A DNA stretch of 64,000 nt, taken from Sipunculus nudus. Taxonomy: Eukaryota; Annelida; Sipuncula; Golfingiida; Sipunculidae. The notes under the pieces are model-generated. The model was not told where the DNA came from. It worked only from the letters and a program-made list of their open reading frames with translations, and ran no database searches. The position numbers and the translations under genes are program-made. The DNA lies in contig CM049306.1 of NCBI GenBank assembly GCA_026874595.1, forward strand, positions 77,528,142 through 77,592,141, read 5' to 3'. Below, in pieces: positions 37,015 through 49,516 of the stretch. The stretch's first letter is position 1. Each line of letters opens with the position of its first letter.

Positions 37015-37870
37015 CATATATCAGGAGTGGCTCAATGTATTGTGCTTAAAAAAATTGCATGTTCATAGATCTTGGATACCTCTATCTCATAATTGCGACT
37101 TGTGGCGCCACCTACAATACTTTTTACGTAGTGTCCTTCTGTTCGTCATAATGGTTCTTCAATGTATTGGGTTGAAATTGTGCATGTTCATAGATCCTCA
37201 ACACCTACATCTAATAAACAAGACTGTTGGCGCCGTCTGCAGTCATTTTCGCGTAACGTTCATCGGTATATTTGCTTTTGGTGAAAATTGCTCATATCTG
37301 AGGAATGGTTCAAGATATTGGTCTGAAATTAGGCATGTCCATTATCTTGGAATGTTTTCTGGTAAACCAGACAGTTCGCGCCATCCGGTTTTGTAGAATA
37401 AATAAATGCCTTTTTCTCAGGAGTGACTTGTTATATTTGCCTTAAATTGTCCAAATCCTCCACATTATACTCAAGACTTGTGTCCCCCCTGCAATCATTT
37501 TCCTGTGGCATCCATCCGTACATCTGCTTCTCATTAGTGGTTCAAGGTATTGGTCTTAAATTTTGGCATGTTCATCCATCTTGGAAAATTTTCTTGTAAA
37601 CCAGACAGGTGACAACACCTACGTTCATGTTTCTGTAGAATACATTAATGCTCTTTTCTTAGGAATGGTGTGCCGCATTGGCCCGAAATTGTCCATAGAT
37701 CTTTGCCTGCTCCATCTTGTACTCAAGACTAATGGCGCCACATCTGCAATCGTTTTCCTATGGCGTGTATATGTACATGTGCTTTTGGGGAAAATTGCTC
37801 ATATCTCAGGAATGGTTCAAGATATTGGACTGAAATTTGGCATGTCAATCCGTCTTGGAAAGTTTTCTCC
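37015..37870 (+). repeat. ~140-bp tandem repeat, same family as 34510-35175
   Basis: Degenerate units have GTGGCGCCACCTAC (about 37103), GTTGGCGCCGTCTGC (about 37229), AATGGCGCCACATCTGC (about 37732), and repeated CTCATATCTCAGGAATGGTTC followed by AAGATATTGG. The last unit ends about 150 bp before the distal amidase terminal exon. Confidence 0.7.
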
Positions 37871-38016
37871 TAAAACAGACATTTCTAAGGACTCTTCACA
37901 AAATTCATGATTGTTTGGCAGTCATCTCTCTCATTGTTCAACCTTCCATGAATTCAGCTGAGCGTCATGGCTCATTGACCACTAGTTTCTTTAAGACATA
38001 TATTGTATACCTTCAG

Positions 38017-38210
38017 AATACCTAGATGCCTGCCTGGGAAACGTTGCAAACACCTGTCCATTCGACGGAACCGGCCACCCAGCCCTCAGCATCAACGCAG
38101 GATTCTCCGAGGGTCTGCCGGTTGGCATGCAGTTTGTTGCTAAGTACTGGGATGAAGGTTCATTGCTGAGAGTCGGTCGCGGTGTCGAGGTGACACGTGA
38201 TGCTAAGTAA
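38017..38210 (+). CDS. Duplicate amidase C-terminal exon (alternative or relic terminal exon)
   Basis: After an acceptor CTTCAG the frame reads EYLDACLGNVANTCPFDG, then [20 protein letters not shown], then QFVAKYWDEGSLLRVGRG, then VEVTRDAK and TAA. It matches the amidase exon at 30871-31067 over its full length with many conservative changes and no break. Both copies start in phase 1, so each would splice in frame onto the donor at 29866. Synonymous third-base changes are frequent (for example CCATTCGACGGAACC against CCCTTTGACGGCACA), which suggests retained coding constraint rather than a young copy. Copies of the other exons were not found in 31068-38016. Either it is an alternative 3' terminal exon or it is the remnant of a partial gene duplication. 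Confidence 0.75.
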
Positions 38211-40596
38211 CCATGGGAACAGAACGAAGTTATTGTTCTTTACCCGGTATGGTCAAAACTAGTTAAGGTCAAATTTTAGCAGAGCTATAACAGAGCAGGG
38301 GTAAATTTTACATTCTGCCGAGTAGAAAAAGAGTAAGGTGCCTTGTAAAGTGTCAGAATATTCTAGTGATTTTTAATTCAGAGAACATTAATTATGCTGA
38401 CTACGCAAACGTTCAGACTATGGCATTTCACACTGCTTTGATATCTAGTACCAGAAATAAAAAAAAAAATAGACTATGTCCCAAGGGAACGTGTATATAT
38501 ATTTTCCACTTTGTGTAGTTGTTCACAACGTAACTCACGCAATTATAAACGGCATATTATGACATTTCCAGAGCATTATGAGAATGGACTGTGATGGCTC
38601 ACTAGAAAGATGGCTTATGGTGAAAAATAACAAAGACTCAGGGTTTTATTACGTCCTTTATCCACGGAGTTAGATATCTTAATCCGTATACAATACAGTA
38701 TGCTGTTAAATAAAAAATCCAATACCTCCGTTAGGTAGCAGAACAAGATTGGTCATTATTACAATTAAACACTACATCCCTCTCAGACTAAGAAGGAAAA
38801 TACCGGGAATTGCTGTGATTGTAAAAATGATGATAAAGTATGGTAAACAATTACAGGCGTTTCCGCATTCATTTACCGCAGCTTAAATAACACTTGCGGC
38901 AAACGTCCTCATTAGAAATTCAAAATATTGAAAGCCATAATTACTCTTCCTAACGACCATTAACCCAAAATGTCAGTTAGCTAAGCGAAGTACATAGTCA
39001 TGAAAATATAATGGGCGTCTCCTGATTCTCTAAGGGGGATTATCAGGTTGTCAATTGACAACTTGTGGCCCATGTTGCATCATGAATTTCAGCATCATTC
39101 TGGTTTTGATCTACATCTTTTTACACAACTTTCTTGAACTTGAAAACAGTTCTGGTGACAGTTTTGTGCTTACTGCCTCCGGTAATGAAATCACCTTTAC
39201 GCTTTATCACATCGTATGTATCTGGGTAATACGGCAACTCCATTTATCCGTTAATTTGGTTTCACAATAACACTTGGTCACATTCATGGATATTAGATCT
39301 TTTGTCCGCATATGCTTTCATTTTGCGTTTTGCTATTTTGTCATTGTTTTTTTCTCGTTGTATGAAGTTGTCAGGGTTCATTTATTTCAGTAAAGGGAAT
39401 ATTTGTTGCAAGATTTCTGTTACACAAGGCTTCAGCTGATGATACCACTGTTCAGCAATGGCTCAGATTCAGTAGTTCTGTATTTTCTAAGGAATTTCAT
39501 TAACTCTTGTAACAATAGTTTTCTCTCAACTCTGGCAGTTTGTAGTATTGTCTTTGTTGTACATAGAATTTCTTAATTGTTTATAAGTCTCTCTTAGGAG
39601 TTTACTTCAGGTTTTTATTTTGTGAGGCAGTAATGTATATCATGGGATGCACAAACTGAAGAGCCCTTTAACCACTAGCATGCTCACTACGCGTTTCGGT
39701 CTCCGGGTCCAGTGCTCTTGGTTTCTCGAGTGCCAGAGATACTTTCCAGAGATTTATATATATATATTTGTTAAAATCTTGCCAAACGACCATATCAAAA
39801 TTAGGACGACACCAAAACAACATCCATGGTCCTGATTTTTGGGGTTCTTTATTTAAGACCTCGCTTAGACGATAACCTCGAAAATAACTTTTGACAATAT
39901 CTGTATGTCGACATACCAGACCTGGCACTTTATGTCAGTCCTCACTTGCAGATGTCGCTAGTGTATCGGGAAAAAAATCTTTTCAGTTAATACGGTTTTA
40001 TCAGTACGTCCGTGTTTTGTGCCCTTCGACTTACTCCGGCGCCGGCTATTGCTATTTAACGACAGATATTATAAGTATACGGTTCAAGATGTGAGGCTTT
40101 GTGGAACAATTTTTATAAAAGGTCTCATTGAATACTCGATGTGGAAACTATTAACCTCATGATTGCATCTGCTCGAACTTTAGTTTACAAAAACCCGATC
40201 ATTCACTTTATCTTACTAGTTTAGTTTGGATAGACCATTTGCCATAACCACTGCTAGGTAACTATTTGCAACTGTCTGCCATCTAATGGGACCATGACTG
40301 GCGTTGGTTTGTTTATTGATGTTTTTCTGTTCATATTGAATCACAGATGAATATATTTACCCTATTAAATAATTAATTAAATTATTTCTGTATTATCTGT
40401 ATAGATCAAATCAAATAAGCTCATGGGCTTTTTCGTATTTAATGAGATAAATTGCATAATGGGCAAGATTATGAGGTATAACCATAGTTGGAATTTTAAT
40501 GCAGAATATTTTTTTTAGCGAAATGTTAGATATATTGATGAAGTTCAATCTAAAAACCTTAAAGATAATTTGTAATCAACATATTAATTCAATTAC

Positions 40597-40636
<40 letters not shown>

Positions 40637-40923
40637 AATATTATATGAATGTTACAAATACACATATATTGCGACCTGTTTTGATACTACAATCTGTTCT
40701 TTACAGTATAAGTATAAAACCATAGTATCCCTTAAATTAAGATCTTCCTGAATAAGCAGAACGTTATACAGAATAGAAATACTTCACAAAAGAGTTCATC
40801 CTGATTTAGCAGAACTTAATACCGAAAGAAATACCTCGTAAAAGAGTCCCTGCACATTTTCAAAATGACACTGAAATCAACACGTGCGACAAAAAGATAC
40901 TATTGTAGATTGGTAAGGTAACT

Positions 40924-40969
<46 letters not shown>

Positions 40970-41128
40970 GGACACACACACACATATATATATATTAATG
41001 ACATCAAGTTTTCGAAGCGAAAACCTTCTTCGTGAGGTGACTACTGGACATCACACGTGAATTGTTTAATGTGGCATAGTATAAAACTCATTATCCCTAT
41101 AATGCGCGTAACTGAGTAACAGGTAATA
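38211..41128. other. Intergenic stretch
   Basis: Apart from the poly(A) candidate just after the distal exon, this is AT-rich DNA with (AT)n tracts at about 40599-40632 and 40927-40959 and a short (CA)n. No supported gene. Short open frames such as 39055-39270 show no recognisable family, and their composition is like the surrounding DNA. Confidence 0.55.
38456..38461 (+). promoter_or_regulatory. Poly(A) signal candidate after distal terminal exon
   Basis: AATAAA followed by an A-run lies 246 bp after the stop at 38210. It would serve a transcript that uses the distal terminal exon. Confidence 0.35.
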
Positions 41129-42110
41129 CTATGATTTACCAATTTCCTCACATGGGAATCCAATGAGGCAGGAATCAGTTTTGATGATTCTCCCGTCTAA
41201 GGGTGAGCCTGCAAGAGGCCAATTTTTATTGTAAATTGTGGTTCCGTTAGCTAACCATGCAGCCCACCAACCAAATGTACCTACAGTAATTATAGTATGA
41301 TCACATGATGCAAGTATATCTAAATCAATTTTGTAATCCTTTCTCTCAGAAAAGATAACATCGTTACCATTTATATTTTCTTTGCTCCACTTAATGCCAT
41401 TACTACACACGATAAATAAGAGACGTTTATATCGATCTCTGAAGTAATCCATTGCTCTTTTCAAATAGGCAGCGTCAGCTACCGTAAAGCCATTTTTTGG
41501 TAGCATTTGGTTCTCCTCGTCGAACATGAACGCAACTTTTACGAATTTAGTGTTTTGTAAAACCGGAGGCATAAGAGTTTTTAGGTATTTCTGAGCAGAA
41601 ATTTTAATGTGTGGAAGAAATGGGAAGTGTATTTTGAGTTTATCCTCAATTGAAGAGAAGTATTTCAAAGAATGGTAATACCCAAAAAGCGAAATGTTTG
41701 TGTTGACTGGACATGATATTAAGTTTTCCGTGTGCCTGTCGTACGTACCTAAAATCTTCTTTGATTCGTCACGTATCTAAGAATGGTCAATTTATGGGGG
41801 TTTATTGACATTCGCGGAATGCTTGCTTGAAAAACGCCATATATTGAAACGTCAAGTGGCATAACCGCTTTCAGTCCGTTTGCTCTTCTATGCCTAACAG
41901 TGATGCATAAGCAAACATAACGTTACGAAAGCCACGGCCCCTCACTTTGGCCGTAATAAGACAGCGAATGCCGTTGAGTCTTGGTATCTCTGGTTCTTTC
42001 CATTGGGATATGCCATATATAATTAATGTTATAACCAAAAGCAAAATAATGAGATGTGTTTTCTTTTGTGTCTCCATATTTGAAGAAAAATAAAAAACTC
42101 TCTTCAGCAT
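41129..42110 (-). pseudogene. Alpha-1,2-fucosyltransferase-like (GT11) pseudogene, copy 1
   Basis: Read on the minus strand, the N-terminal part has Met at 42110 or 42077, one membrane segment (LIILLLVITLIIYG) and FRNVMFAYASLLGI. A one-base deletion near 41880 then shifts the frame. The next piece reads AVMPLDVSIYGVFQASIPRM. A second shift with a TAG lies near 41750. The third piece reads YDRHTENLISCP to the end at 41129, with FTVADAAYLKRAMDYFRDR, LLFIVCSNGIKW and VGTFGWWAAWLANGTTIY. The HVRRGD motif of the intact copy is replaced by FMFDEEN, removing the Arg expected to contact GDP-fucose. The C-terminal 180 codons are still open. With two shifts and a lost donor motif this is a pseudogene, although a truncated product cannot be excluded. 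Confidence 0.88.
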
Positions 42111-43678
42111 GGTTCTTGTTGGTGTCCATATCTGCATTAAAAAAATACAAATGTATTTTTTTTCTGTCACAATTCAAAATAAACTTTTTCCTGCTGCTAA
42201 TCATGAATTTATAATTAAATTCATTATAAATCTACTTCGTATTTTAAATGGTTTCAAATGGAGACTTAATCAAGACCAATTTAAATGAGACTGACTGTCA
42301 GGAAAAAAATTATATTGAAAACTGTGTCAAAACAAGCGATCAACAATCGAAAGTGTGTTATATTTTTAGGTATGAGAATCCATAAATTTGTTTAAATTAT
42401 ATTGTTTTATTTCCAAATTATTCTGATCACTTCGGCGATAAATACAATCAAGAACAATGGTAAAAACAACATTAAGTTTAAATATTTAACTGTATTACCT
42501 TTTCTTTAAAAACAAAAGCAAAGCTATGATATTAACACAAAATATTGTATCGCGGCGTTTATTATCTGATAAAAATAAAAATAAATGATGAGACACCTGT
42601 TTAGAGGATTGTTCCTTATTAAAGACTTATATTTCTTCGAGACAAGTGAAAATCTTATTTACAGTCAAATGATGTATCTTTGTATCTGTTACATGTGTTA
42701 CATCTTATTTGAAGCTACCGCTAGACGAAGCTATCTTACAAAAATGGTAGGCAGTACTGGGAACATTTTAAAAAATACATTATATACCATGAAATTATGT
42801 CATATATCCGGAAGTTTAAGGCTGAAATAATCTTCAATGTTTTCCTCTATGAAATTATCAACAGGAAAATACGGCCGCGACTGTCAATTCAATGGAGTAA
42901 ATATGTATATACCAGGACCGTCGGCTTCTGGTTCTTGTTGCGTTACGAGTAAAAAAATAATGCGTAGTTTTACGTTTTAATCCAGAATGGTACTGACTGA
43001 GGTAGGATTTTCATCATCTTCAGAGGCACCTTGTATCCTTCTAGTTGGAACATGTTTCCCCAAGACGTTGGAAGATGTCAGAGTCATGTTGATCAAATGT
43101 TAATGTGTTCGTATGGTTGCGTTACCTCAGACGTAATTCCAATCGTCAACGAGTTGTGAAGCATAGGCAGGGGACGATTAATACTGCCAGTTTTGTATGC
43201 AGAAGATATTGGATATATTATTACCCTTGGATTACATATATGCATCAGGGGAAGCTGGATCTGTAATTTGTATTTTGACACTTTTAACCAAACACATTTA
43301 TACACATATAAATACATATCAATATTAATATTGGCACATGAAAAAAATGAAAAAAATTGCACCTTATTTCTGCTGTTTGTTTCATTTCACTTTAAAAATT
43401 GAATGTGAATTTCTGATTCAGAATAATTCCATGTGTTCGTTATAACATATTTCTATCCATTGAACTGTGTTGAAAAGAACCCGGGTGAATGTCCGCGCTG
43501 TCACAACTAAAATTCCGTTTGTTTTATATATTCAATGTATGAAATTTGATTTCCTTATAACAATGCCCAGGATGTTGTACAAAACAACCTTGCATTAAAT
43601 ATTTGTGTGGAAAATTACTGTTGCGAGGCTAACCTGGAGAGGACACAATATTCAGGAACAAAATCAATTATAATAAGC

Positions 43679-43712
<34 letters not shown>

Positions 43713-44554
43713 GAAACAAGAAATCAAGTTATGGCAGGGACTTGTATATTGAGCGAGCCTGTTCCTCTCATGGCACAAGCCTAGTCATGCACGTTTGAGA
43801 GTATGTGTCGAGGTTCCAAAATGGTGGAAGGCAAAAGGGCAAAAAACCCAGCGCTCTGGAAAACTTAAGTGGTGATGAAAACACATATATGTCAACAGTC
43901 ACTTGGCCCCAAAGTTTTAAAGATCTCTGCTATATAACAAATATGAATCTCATATATTTTGACTAAACACACCTAACATTCTATGTAAAGAGGTTTTTCA
44001 CCAAAAATTTGGTTTAAATATTACCGAAACTCCTCATATATCGATAGAGCGCATACCTGTGCATCTGATTCCGCCACAAAGCGGAAATAGCGTGCACTAT
44101 TCAAACTTCAACTCGAGACAAATAAGACAGTAGGCGTGCATGGTGGCAAGCTGCTAGGGTGTCATAACCAGTAATAAATCATGAATTTTCAGTTTTATTA
44201 TGGTTTGCAGCAGAATGTCCTCAAAGTACTCTGTGGTCATTAAAAACTGTACATTACCATATTGCTTTTCTATTGTATATACAATAGAAATAAATATATG
44301 TATCTATATACATATAAACATATATACATATAAATTTATGTGTTAAATAACATTTTCCTACTTTTTGTGCGTTTGTTTTACCAAAACAATAATAGGCTTT
44401 GTAAAATATACACAGGTCAGGGATCGTTTCTGCAGGAAGAGCCGTTTCATTGATTGTGCATATGATGCCGTGACGTCATTGCTTCTTTGATGCCATGACC
44501 GTCCTCATCGTTCATTGATCTCTCATGAGTATTCCCTGATATTATTGCAGAAAG
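42111..44554. other. Intergenic stretch
   Basis: On the minus strand, TTTTTTTAATGCAG lies just upstream of the fucosyltransferase pseudogene start, ending at about 42134; it looks like a splice acceptor. The rest is AT-rich with an A-run and (CA)n near 43680-43710. No supported gene. Confidence 0.5.
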
Positions 44555-44760
44555 TCATTTGAGCTATCGGTTGGCCTTTCTCCGTCGTCCATCCGTCCTC
44601 AAGCAGGTCAATCAGTCCGTCAACAGATTACATATCGTAACTGATTCACCTGGAATCTTCTAACTTATATCCAGGGAGGTAAAAAACCTCATTGACTACA
44701 TGAAATTAGGTCACTGCGACCTATATTATTCGAGTTATATGTATGTTACCTAAAGTGAGT
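44555..44760 (+). repeat. Fragment of the ~310-bp repeat family
   Basis: CCTTTCTCCGTCGTCCATCC, GTCCGTCAACAGATTACA, ATCGTAACTGATTCACCTGG and TCCAGGGAGGT match the left end and first unit of the element at 35960. Only one truncated unit is present. Confidence 0.7.
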
Positions 44761-46635
44761 TTTTCTTTCTTATATTTTTGAATCTCTGACACATACATTA
44801 AGATTTTCTTGTATATTTATATGTGTTCATCGATGTCCATCCGTATTTCTTACTGAAACATACAAGAAGAAAATGTTCTAGAATATTAAAAGAAACAAAC
44901 ATTACATTCAATATACCCGTTTTCGAAACTATATATATCTTAAGCCAGTTAACTGGAAACTGAAAATATTCCTTTTTATCAAAACCATATCTTCCAATGA
45001 ACCACTGTTTGCAAGTGAACAGAATTAAAAATTCATGCGGTTTGTATTTTGTATCCAGAAATGAAACAGCGTTATTTTTGCATATGGATGTGTGAATGTA
45101 ATTGTCACACACGATTATGTATCGAAAAGCAACAAATTTATGTTTAGCTACTGTATATTTGTATTCATTTGTTAAAATTATGTGGTGTATATGGGTGTTG
45201 TTGCTTTTTGAAAGTGTTTGCACGTTGTAGTCTTTGAGGAAGTCTTCCAATTAAAATTTATGATAGAAACCCTCAAGAATTTAGAACCTGGACGAGAAGA
45301 CAAATTGCTGTATTTTAACAATAAATTAATGTACAACCATACAGTCAAATAGTTATCTGGATAAGATAATTTACCTGAATGAGTCACTTGAACTATACGC
45401 ACCGTATTTAAAGGAATTGGGAGGTATCTTGCTTGAATCATTTAGACCTCCTTCTTGTATATCTCGTATTAAAACCGATCTTTTAATTTATTTGTTTAAT
45501 TCCAAATATAATTAAAATTACCGTCCGGTATCGATGATACCTAAGCTTGTAAACAGTTCCATAGATCAGAATTAGAAATAAAGAAATAGTCAAGTCTACT
45601 ACCTACATTCCTTTCGAAACATGTAAATCGGTTATTTAAATTACCATATTGACTCCATTTACAATTTAACATCAAAGTATTTAATATATATGTCAAAAGC
45701 AATCTCCTTTGGTCTGTCATATATAACATTGTGCTCAAGTCATCCTCAGCCAACAAATAATATCATCCCCCACAATAATACAACTTATAGGTGTCCATTC
45801 ACTTACCTTTTTAGAAAAGAATGAATGTAATATTTTTGTTCCCCTGTGTATATATTGATGATTTATGGGCACGTTTGGTTGTGGAGAATTCTTATAACCC
45901 CTCCGTGCAGGATGCATGAACTTGTTTATCAACAGCGTGTTTCTAAACACAGCAATGTGGACAAAAGGGAAAAACATGTAACCTAAGATGTTAGGTTGCA
46001 TTAATGGGGAGCTAAAAAGGTCATTTTCTTGCAAAACTCCATTTGCAAAGCTCTGGCCTATCTGACATGCCGCAGGATGCCTTTCTTGAATTTTATTTGA
46101 TCATTTTTGAGGGTCCCACATATAATAAACATGTTGATATAAACAAAACAAGCTGCCTATGTGCGGTATATCTCCGTTTTCTGGCCTATTTGTTTAAATT
46201 AAAGCACCAAGGGATTACCGTTACTTTACAAAGGTCAGATAGGTGGTTAGGCATCTTTAAAGAACTACTTTTTCCATTACCTATAACTCGAAGTCTCCAA
46301 AGAAGAGTTTCCGTTCCCGTTCTTTGTTTAGTGTTAAAACACATTCTAAACATAATTATTTACCTTTATATTCCATATTCAGAAGTATTGTCTTCCATTT
46401 TTACAGCAGTTATTATTTAAGATTTTCAAATTTATTATATCTGATAATAGTATTGAAGTTACTGTACTATAATGTTCGAGTCCTTGAACTTTTTGTTCTG
46501 AAAAATAAACTGCACTGAAATGGTCCAATTTGGCAATTTGGTGGTTACGGATTTGCCAATGGTGATTCCACAAAGACAAATCTGTTTCCATTTTTTATGT
46601 GTAAGGAGTCCTTCTTTTGTCCTCTGATATTGATA
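44761..46635. other. Intergenic stretch with one 150-codon open frame
   Basis: AT-rich DNA. On the minus strand 44798-45250 is open for 150 codons from an ATG (MEDFLKDYNVQ...). I recognise no family, motif, signal peptide or splice context, and its composition matches the surroundings. In AT-rich DNA of this size one such frame is only mildly unexpected. Other frames (45735-46034 minus, 46043-46420 plus) are also unrecognised. Confidence 0.4.
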
Positions 46636-49080
46636 CAGTAGAACCTCTCAATGGGCACCTCCATAAAATGGGCATGTTTATAAAGTGGGCAATTTTGGGC
46701 ATTCCCATTTTTTCTCCTCTTTATTATGTTTCGCTAATTTTGGCACCCTATATTCTATAAAGTGAGCGTTTTTCAACCACCAATATGAGCACTCACGGAT
46801 TTTCAAGTTTGAATTATCTCCTTATTGCAACTTTGCAAGCCTTCATTATTATGCTTTTAAAGTTTTTAGGATAATTGAATAATAATATAGATTTATTTTA
46901 AAACATAACAATCAAAACAAATGAACCATATCTAGAAGTGTATAAGTGAATTATTGCAAACTAACCTACTTGACAAAAGACTTAGCTTGAGATGCATGCA
47001 TATATATTAGAATACTATGCCTGCATCGGCTTAGGTAAGACTTAAGCCGCGACTGGATGCCCCTGTGCTAATAGCTTAAAGATTGTTTGTTTGGTCATCA
47101 TGAGTAGTAGGATGCCCTGCTCATTCACCCGATTAATGCTCTGTGATTAGGTAACATAGCTAAATAGCCCCCTAGCCCATCACAGGTAAAGGACCCCTAC
47201 ACTAGTGCAGTGCTTATTTAGCAGTTATTACATATTGATTCATACTTAAAATTTGCCATTCCGTATTATATTCACTGTTACTGTTCACTTGTGGACATGT
47301 CAACCCCGAAATCAAAGAAAAAATATTTGACTTAAGCTCAAAATGTTGACCAGATTAAAGTTTCAGAGAGTGGACTGTCTAAGAGAAAGCTTGTTGACAA
47401 GAATGATATCTCTAAGGGTACAGTTGGCAACGTCGTATAGCGTAAGAGGAGTTAATTAAAAAAAACAGAGGATGGGAATGTTTCCGGGGTAGAGAGAAAA
47501 ACCACTTATGAAGAGCTAGAATCTATAGGGTACATATGGTTTGTCTCAATGCGATAAAAGAACTTGCCTGTGGCTGGTCAAAGTCTGAAGGAGAAGGGCT
47601 GGGGATCCCTAAGAATAGAAGGTTTGAGGGCCTTTTATAGATGGCAAGAGAAGTTGTGTTTTCCCAGCATAAGATTTCAAGCAAGTTTTTCAGTGGGGAA
47701 AGTGCAGATGTTGACAATGTTACTGTTGAAGAGTGGAAGACAGGCTTATATTACCTGGATACTGGCTGGTCATGACCTGGAAAACATTTTGAAATGTCAT
47801 GAAACCGGTGTATTCTTTAAAGCATTGCATGTGAGATCACAAGTGGTATCAACTGATGATATCCATGGAGGGAAGTTACAAAAAACTCTCATAACCTTGC
47901 TGGTGTGTGCAAGCATAACAGCATTAAGTTGAAGAGACTTGTAATTGACAAGGCCATAAAACGACACTGTTTCCGCAACCTAGATGTGCGCAAGTTACCG
48001 ATAACATGGACGGCTAACAAGAAAGTATGGACGACCGCTGCCAAGTTTACAGAGTGGGACGGATCTAAATCAATAGATGATCATGGATAATGTTCCCAGC
48101 CACACTCCAAACAGCAGTCTGACAATTGTCAAACTGCTTTTTTTTCCCGTCGGCACTAAATATAAGTTACAACCATTAGAACGAGGAGTGATCAGTACAT
48201 TCAAGCTTATTTACCGCAGTCATCTCCTCTCCAGGGTTGTTACTACCATAGACAATTGTGACGCTGTGAGTGACCTGACAAAGAGCATCTCCGTACTTGA
48301 TGCAGTGGAGCTGACTGGGCTGACTGGGCGTGGGCTGAGTTGCGCAAGGGAACCATCATTAAGTGCTTTGTTAAGGTAGGGTTTTCCAACAAATCACACT
48401 GCAGAGGACTTGACAGAGGAGGACGACCTGGCTTTGTCAACTTCTTCCCCTGTCTATACAGCCCAGCTGGGAAAAGCAGTCATCCAAGAGGCAGAGATGA
48501 GAACCGCTTATAGTGAACTATCGGTACATTCTTTTGAGGGTGATGATAAGGAGGGGCAAGTTGTTAACTCTGTGACACCAACTAATTGGGATTCTGAGTG
48601 CGAAGCCGGAAACTGCTTCAATCGATTGAAAGAATTTGCTTGAGACTGTTCTGCTACTGAAATGGTGTTAAATTTGGACTCTCTAATAGCAAATGCAAAA
48701 CGGCAACGCGCATTGGCTCCAAACAACCTTCAATCACAAACTTTTCTCTGAGAAATAAAAAAAATGTAGGCGTTTTTTGACAACTTAACGAATCCCTCTA
48801 GAGGGATATCATAAACTTCCAATATTTTATGGACTTATATTGACTGAATTAATATTTCTATTTTTTTACTTGTTTAGTTGAAATGGAATGTTTTCTTAAG
48901 ATGGGATAACGTACTGTGCTTGCTTTTTCTTGTGCATTTTGTTTTTATCAGGAATAACATTGTCATAAATATAATATCAAGATTTATTACTACCTATGCT
49001 AATGCTCTATAGCAAATGCTGCTTTGCCATTTTGTGCTTAAAAATTAAAAAAAATTGAATTTATATATTTTTATGAAACC
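46636..49080 (+). mobile_element. Pogo/Tigger-like DNA transposon, copy 1 (decayed)
   Basis: The left part begins near TACAGTAGAACCTCTCAATG, a pogo/Tigger-type terminal repeat next to a TA. A transposase relic follows at 47297-48643. The 3' part (48760-49080) is shared with the second copy at 51265-52660, which sets the right limit of homology. A matching right terminal inverted repeat was not found, so that end may be deleted or further downstream. Confidence 0.65.
47297..48643 (+). pseudogene. Pogo/Tigger-type transposase relic (CENP-B-like HTH, DDE domain)
   Basis: Fragments in changing frames follow the order of a Tigger transposase. MSTPKSKKKYLT starts at 47297; next comes the HTH-like LSKRKLVDKNDISKGTVGNV (to about 47440). 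SLKEKGWGSLRIEGLRAFYR matches the second DNA-binding domain. ENILKCHETGVFFKALHVRS follows, then MDNVPSHTPNSS, then KYKLQPLERGVISTFK. Family catalytic acids: the first (normally DETG) is His at codon 47798-47800, the second is Asp in DNVPSH (48086-48088), the third is Glu (48179-48181). Several stops and frameshifts separate the pieces, for example a stop after KKKYLT and after IWFVSMR. It cannot encode an active enzyme. Confidence 0.82.
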
Positions 49081-49270
49081 ATCTTAAAGAACATCTGTAC
49101 ACAGCTTCGATATATTGCTTTTATTATTCTTCCATACATTTGAACACCTTAACAGAGTACTCATAATATTCGGATAAATATATATTTGCTTAAGTTATTG
49201 ACTCTACATCGTGAAGCGATTTTTTTTGGAGATCAGAACTAGTACTCAAATAATACTATAGAATACGGAT

Positions 49271-49516
49271 AAGCATACTTTCAAAGTACCCGATTACTAG
49301 TTTGAGTACTTTTTAATGACATCTTGAGTTCAAGTACCCATTCTTTTGCTTGTTAAAGGGCCTCTAAGTAAACAATTTAAGATAAAGGTCTTCAAGCATA
49401 CTTTCAAAGTACCCGATTACTAGTTTGAGTACTTTTTAATGACATCTTGAGTTCAAGTACCCATTCTTTTGCTTGTTAAAGGGCCTCTAAGTAAACAATT
49501 TAAGATAAAGGTCTTG
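49271..49516 (+). repeat. Perfect tandem duplication, 2 x 123 bp
   Basis: The 123-bp unit starting AAGCATACTTTCAAAGTACC at 49271 is repeated immediately from 49394 with no difference that I can see. This indicates a very recent duplication or gene conversion, or an assembly artefact. Confidence 0.9.

Noticed and set aside
37040-37910. Open frames of 115-118 codons
   Set aside because: They lie in the ~140-bp tandem repeats and show only repeat periodicity.
46043-46420. 125-codon plus-strand frame
   Set aside because: No recognisable domain, AT-rich composition as in flanks, and no splice or regulatory context.
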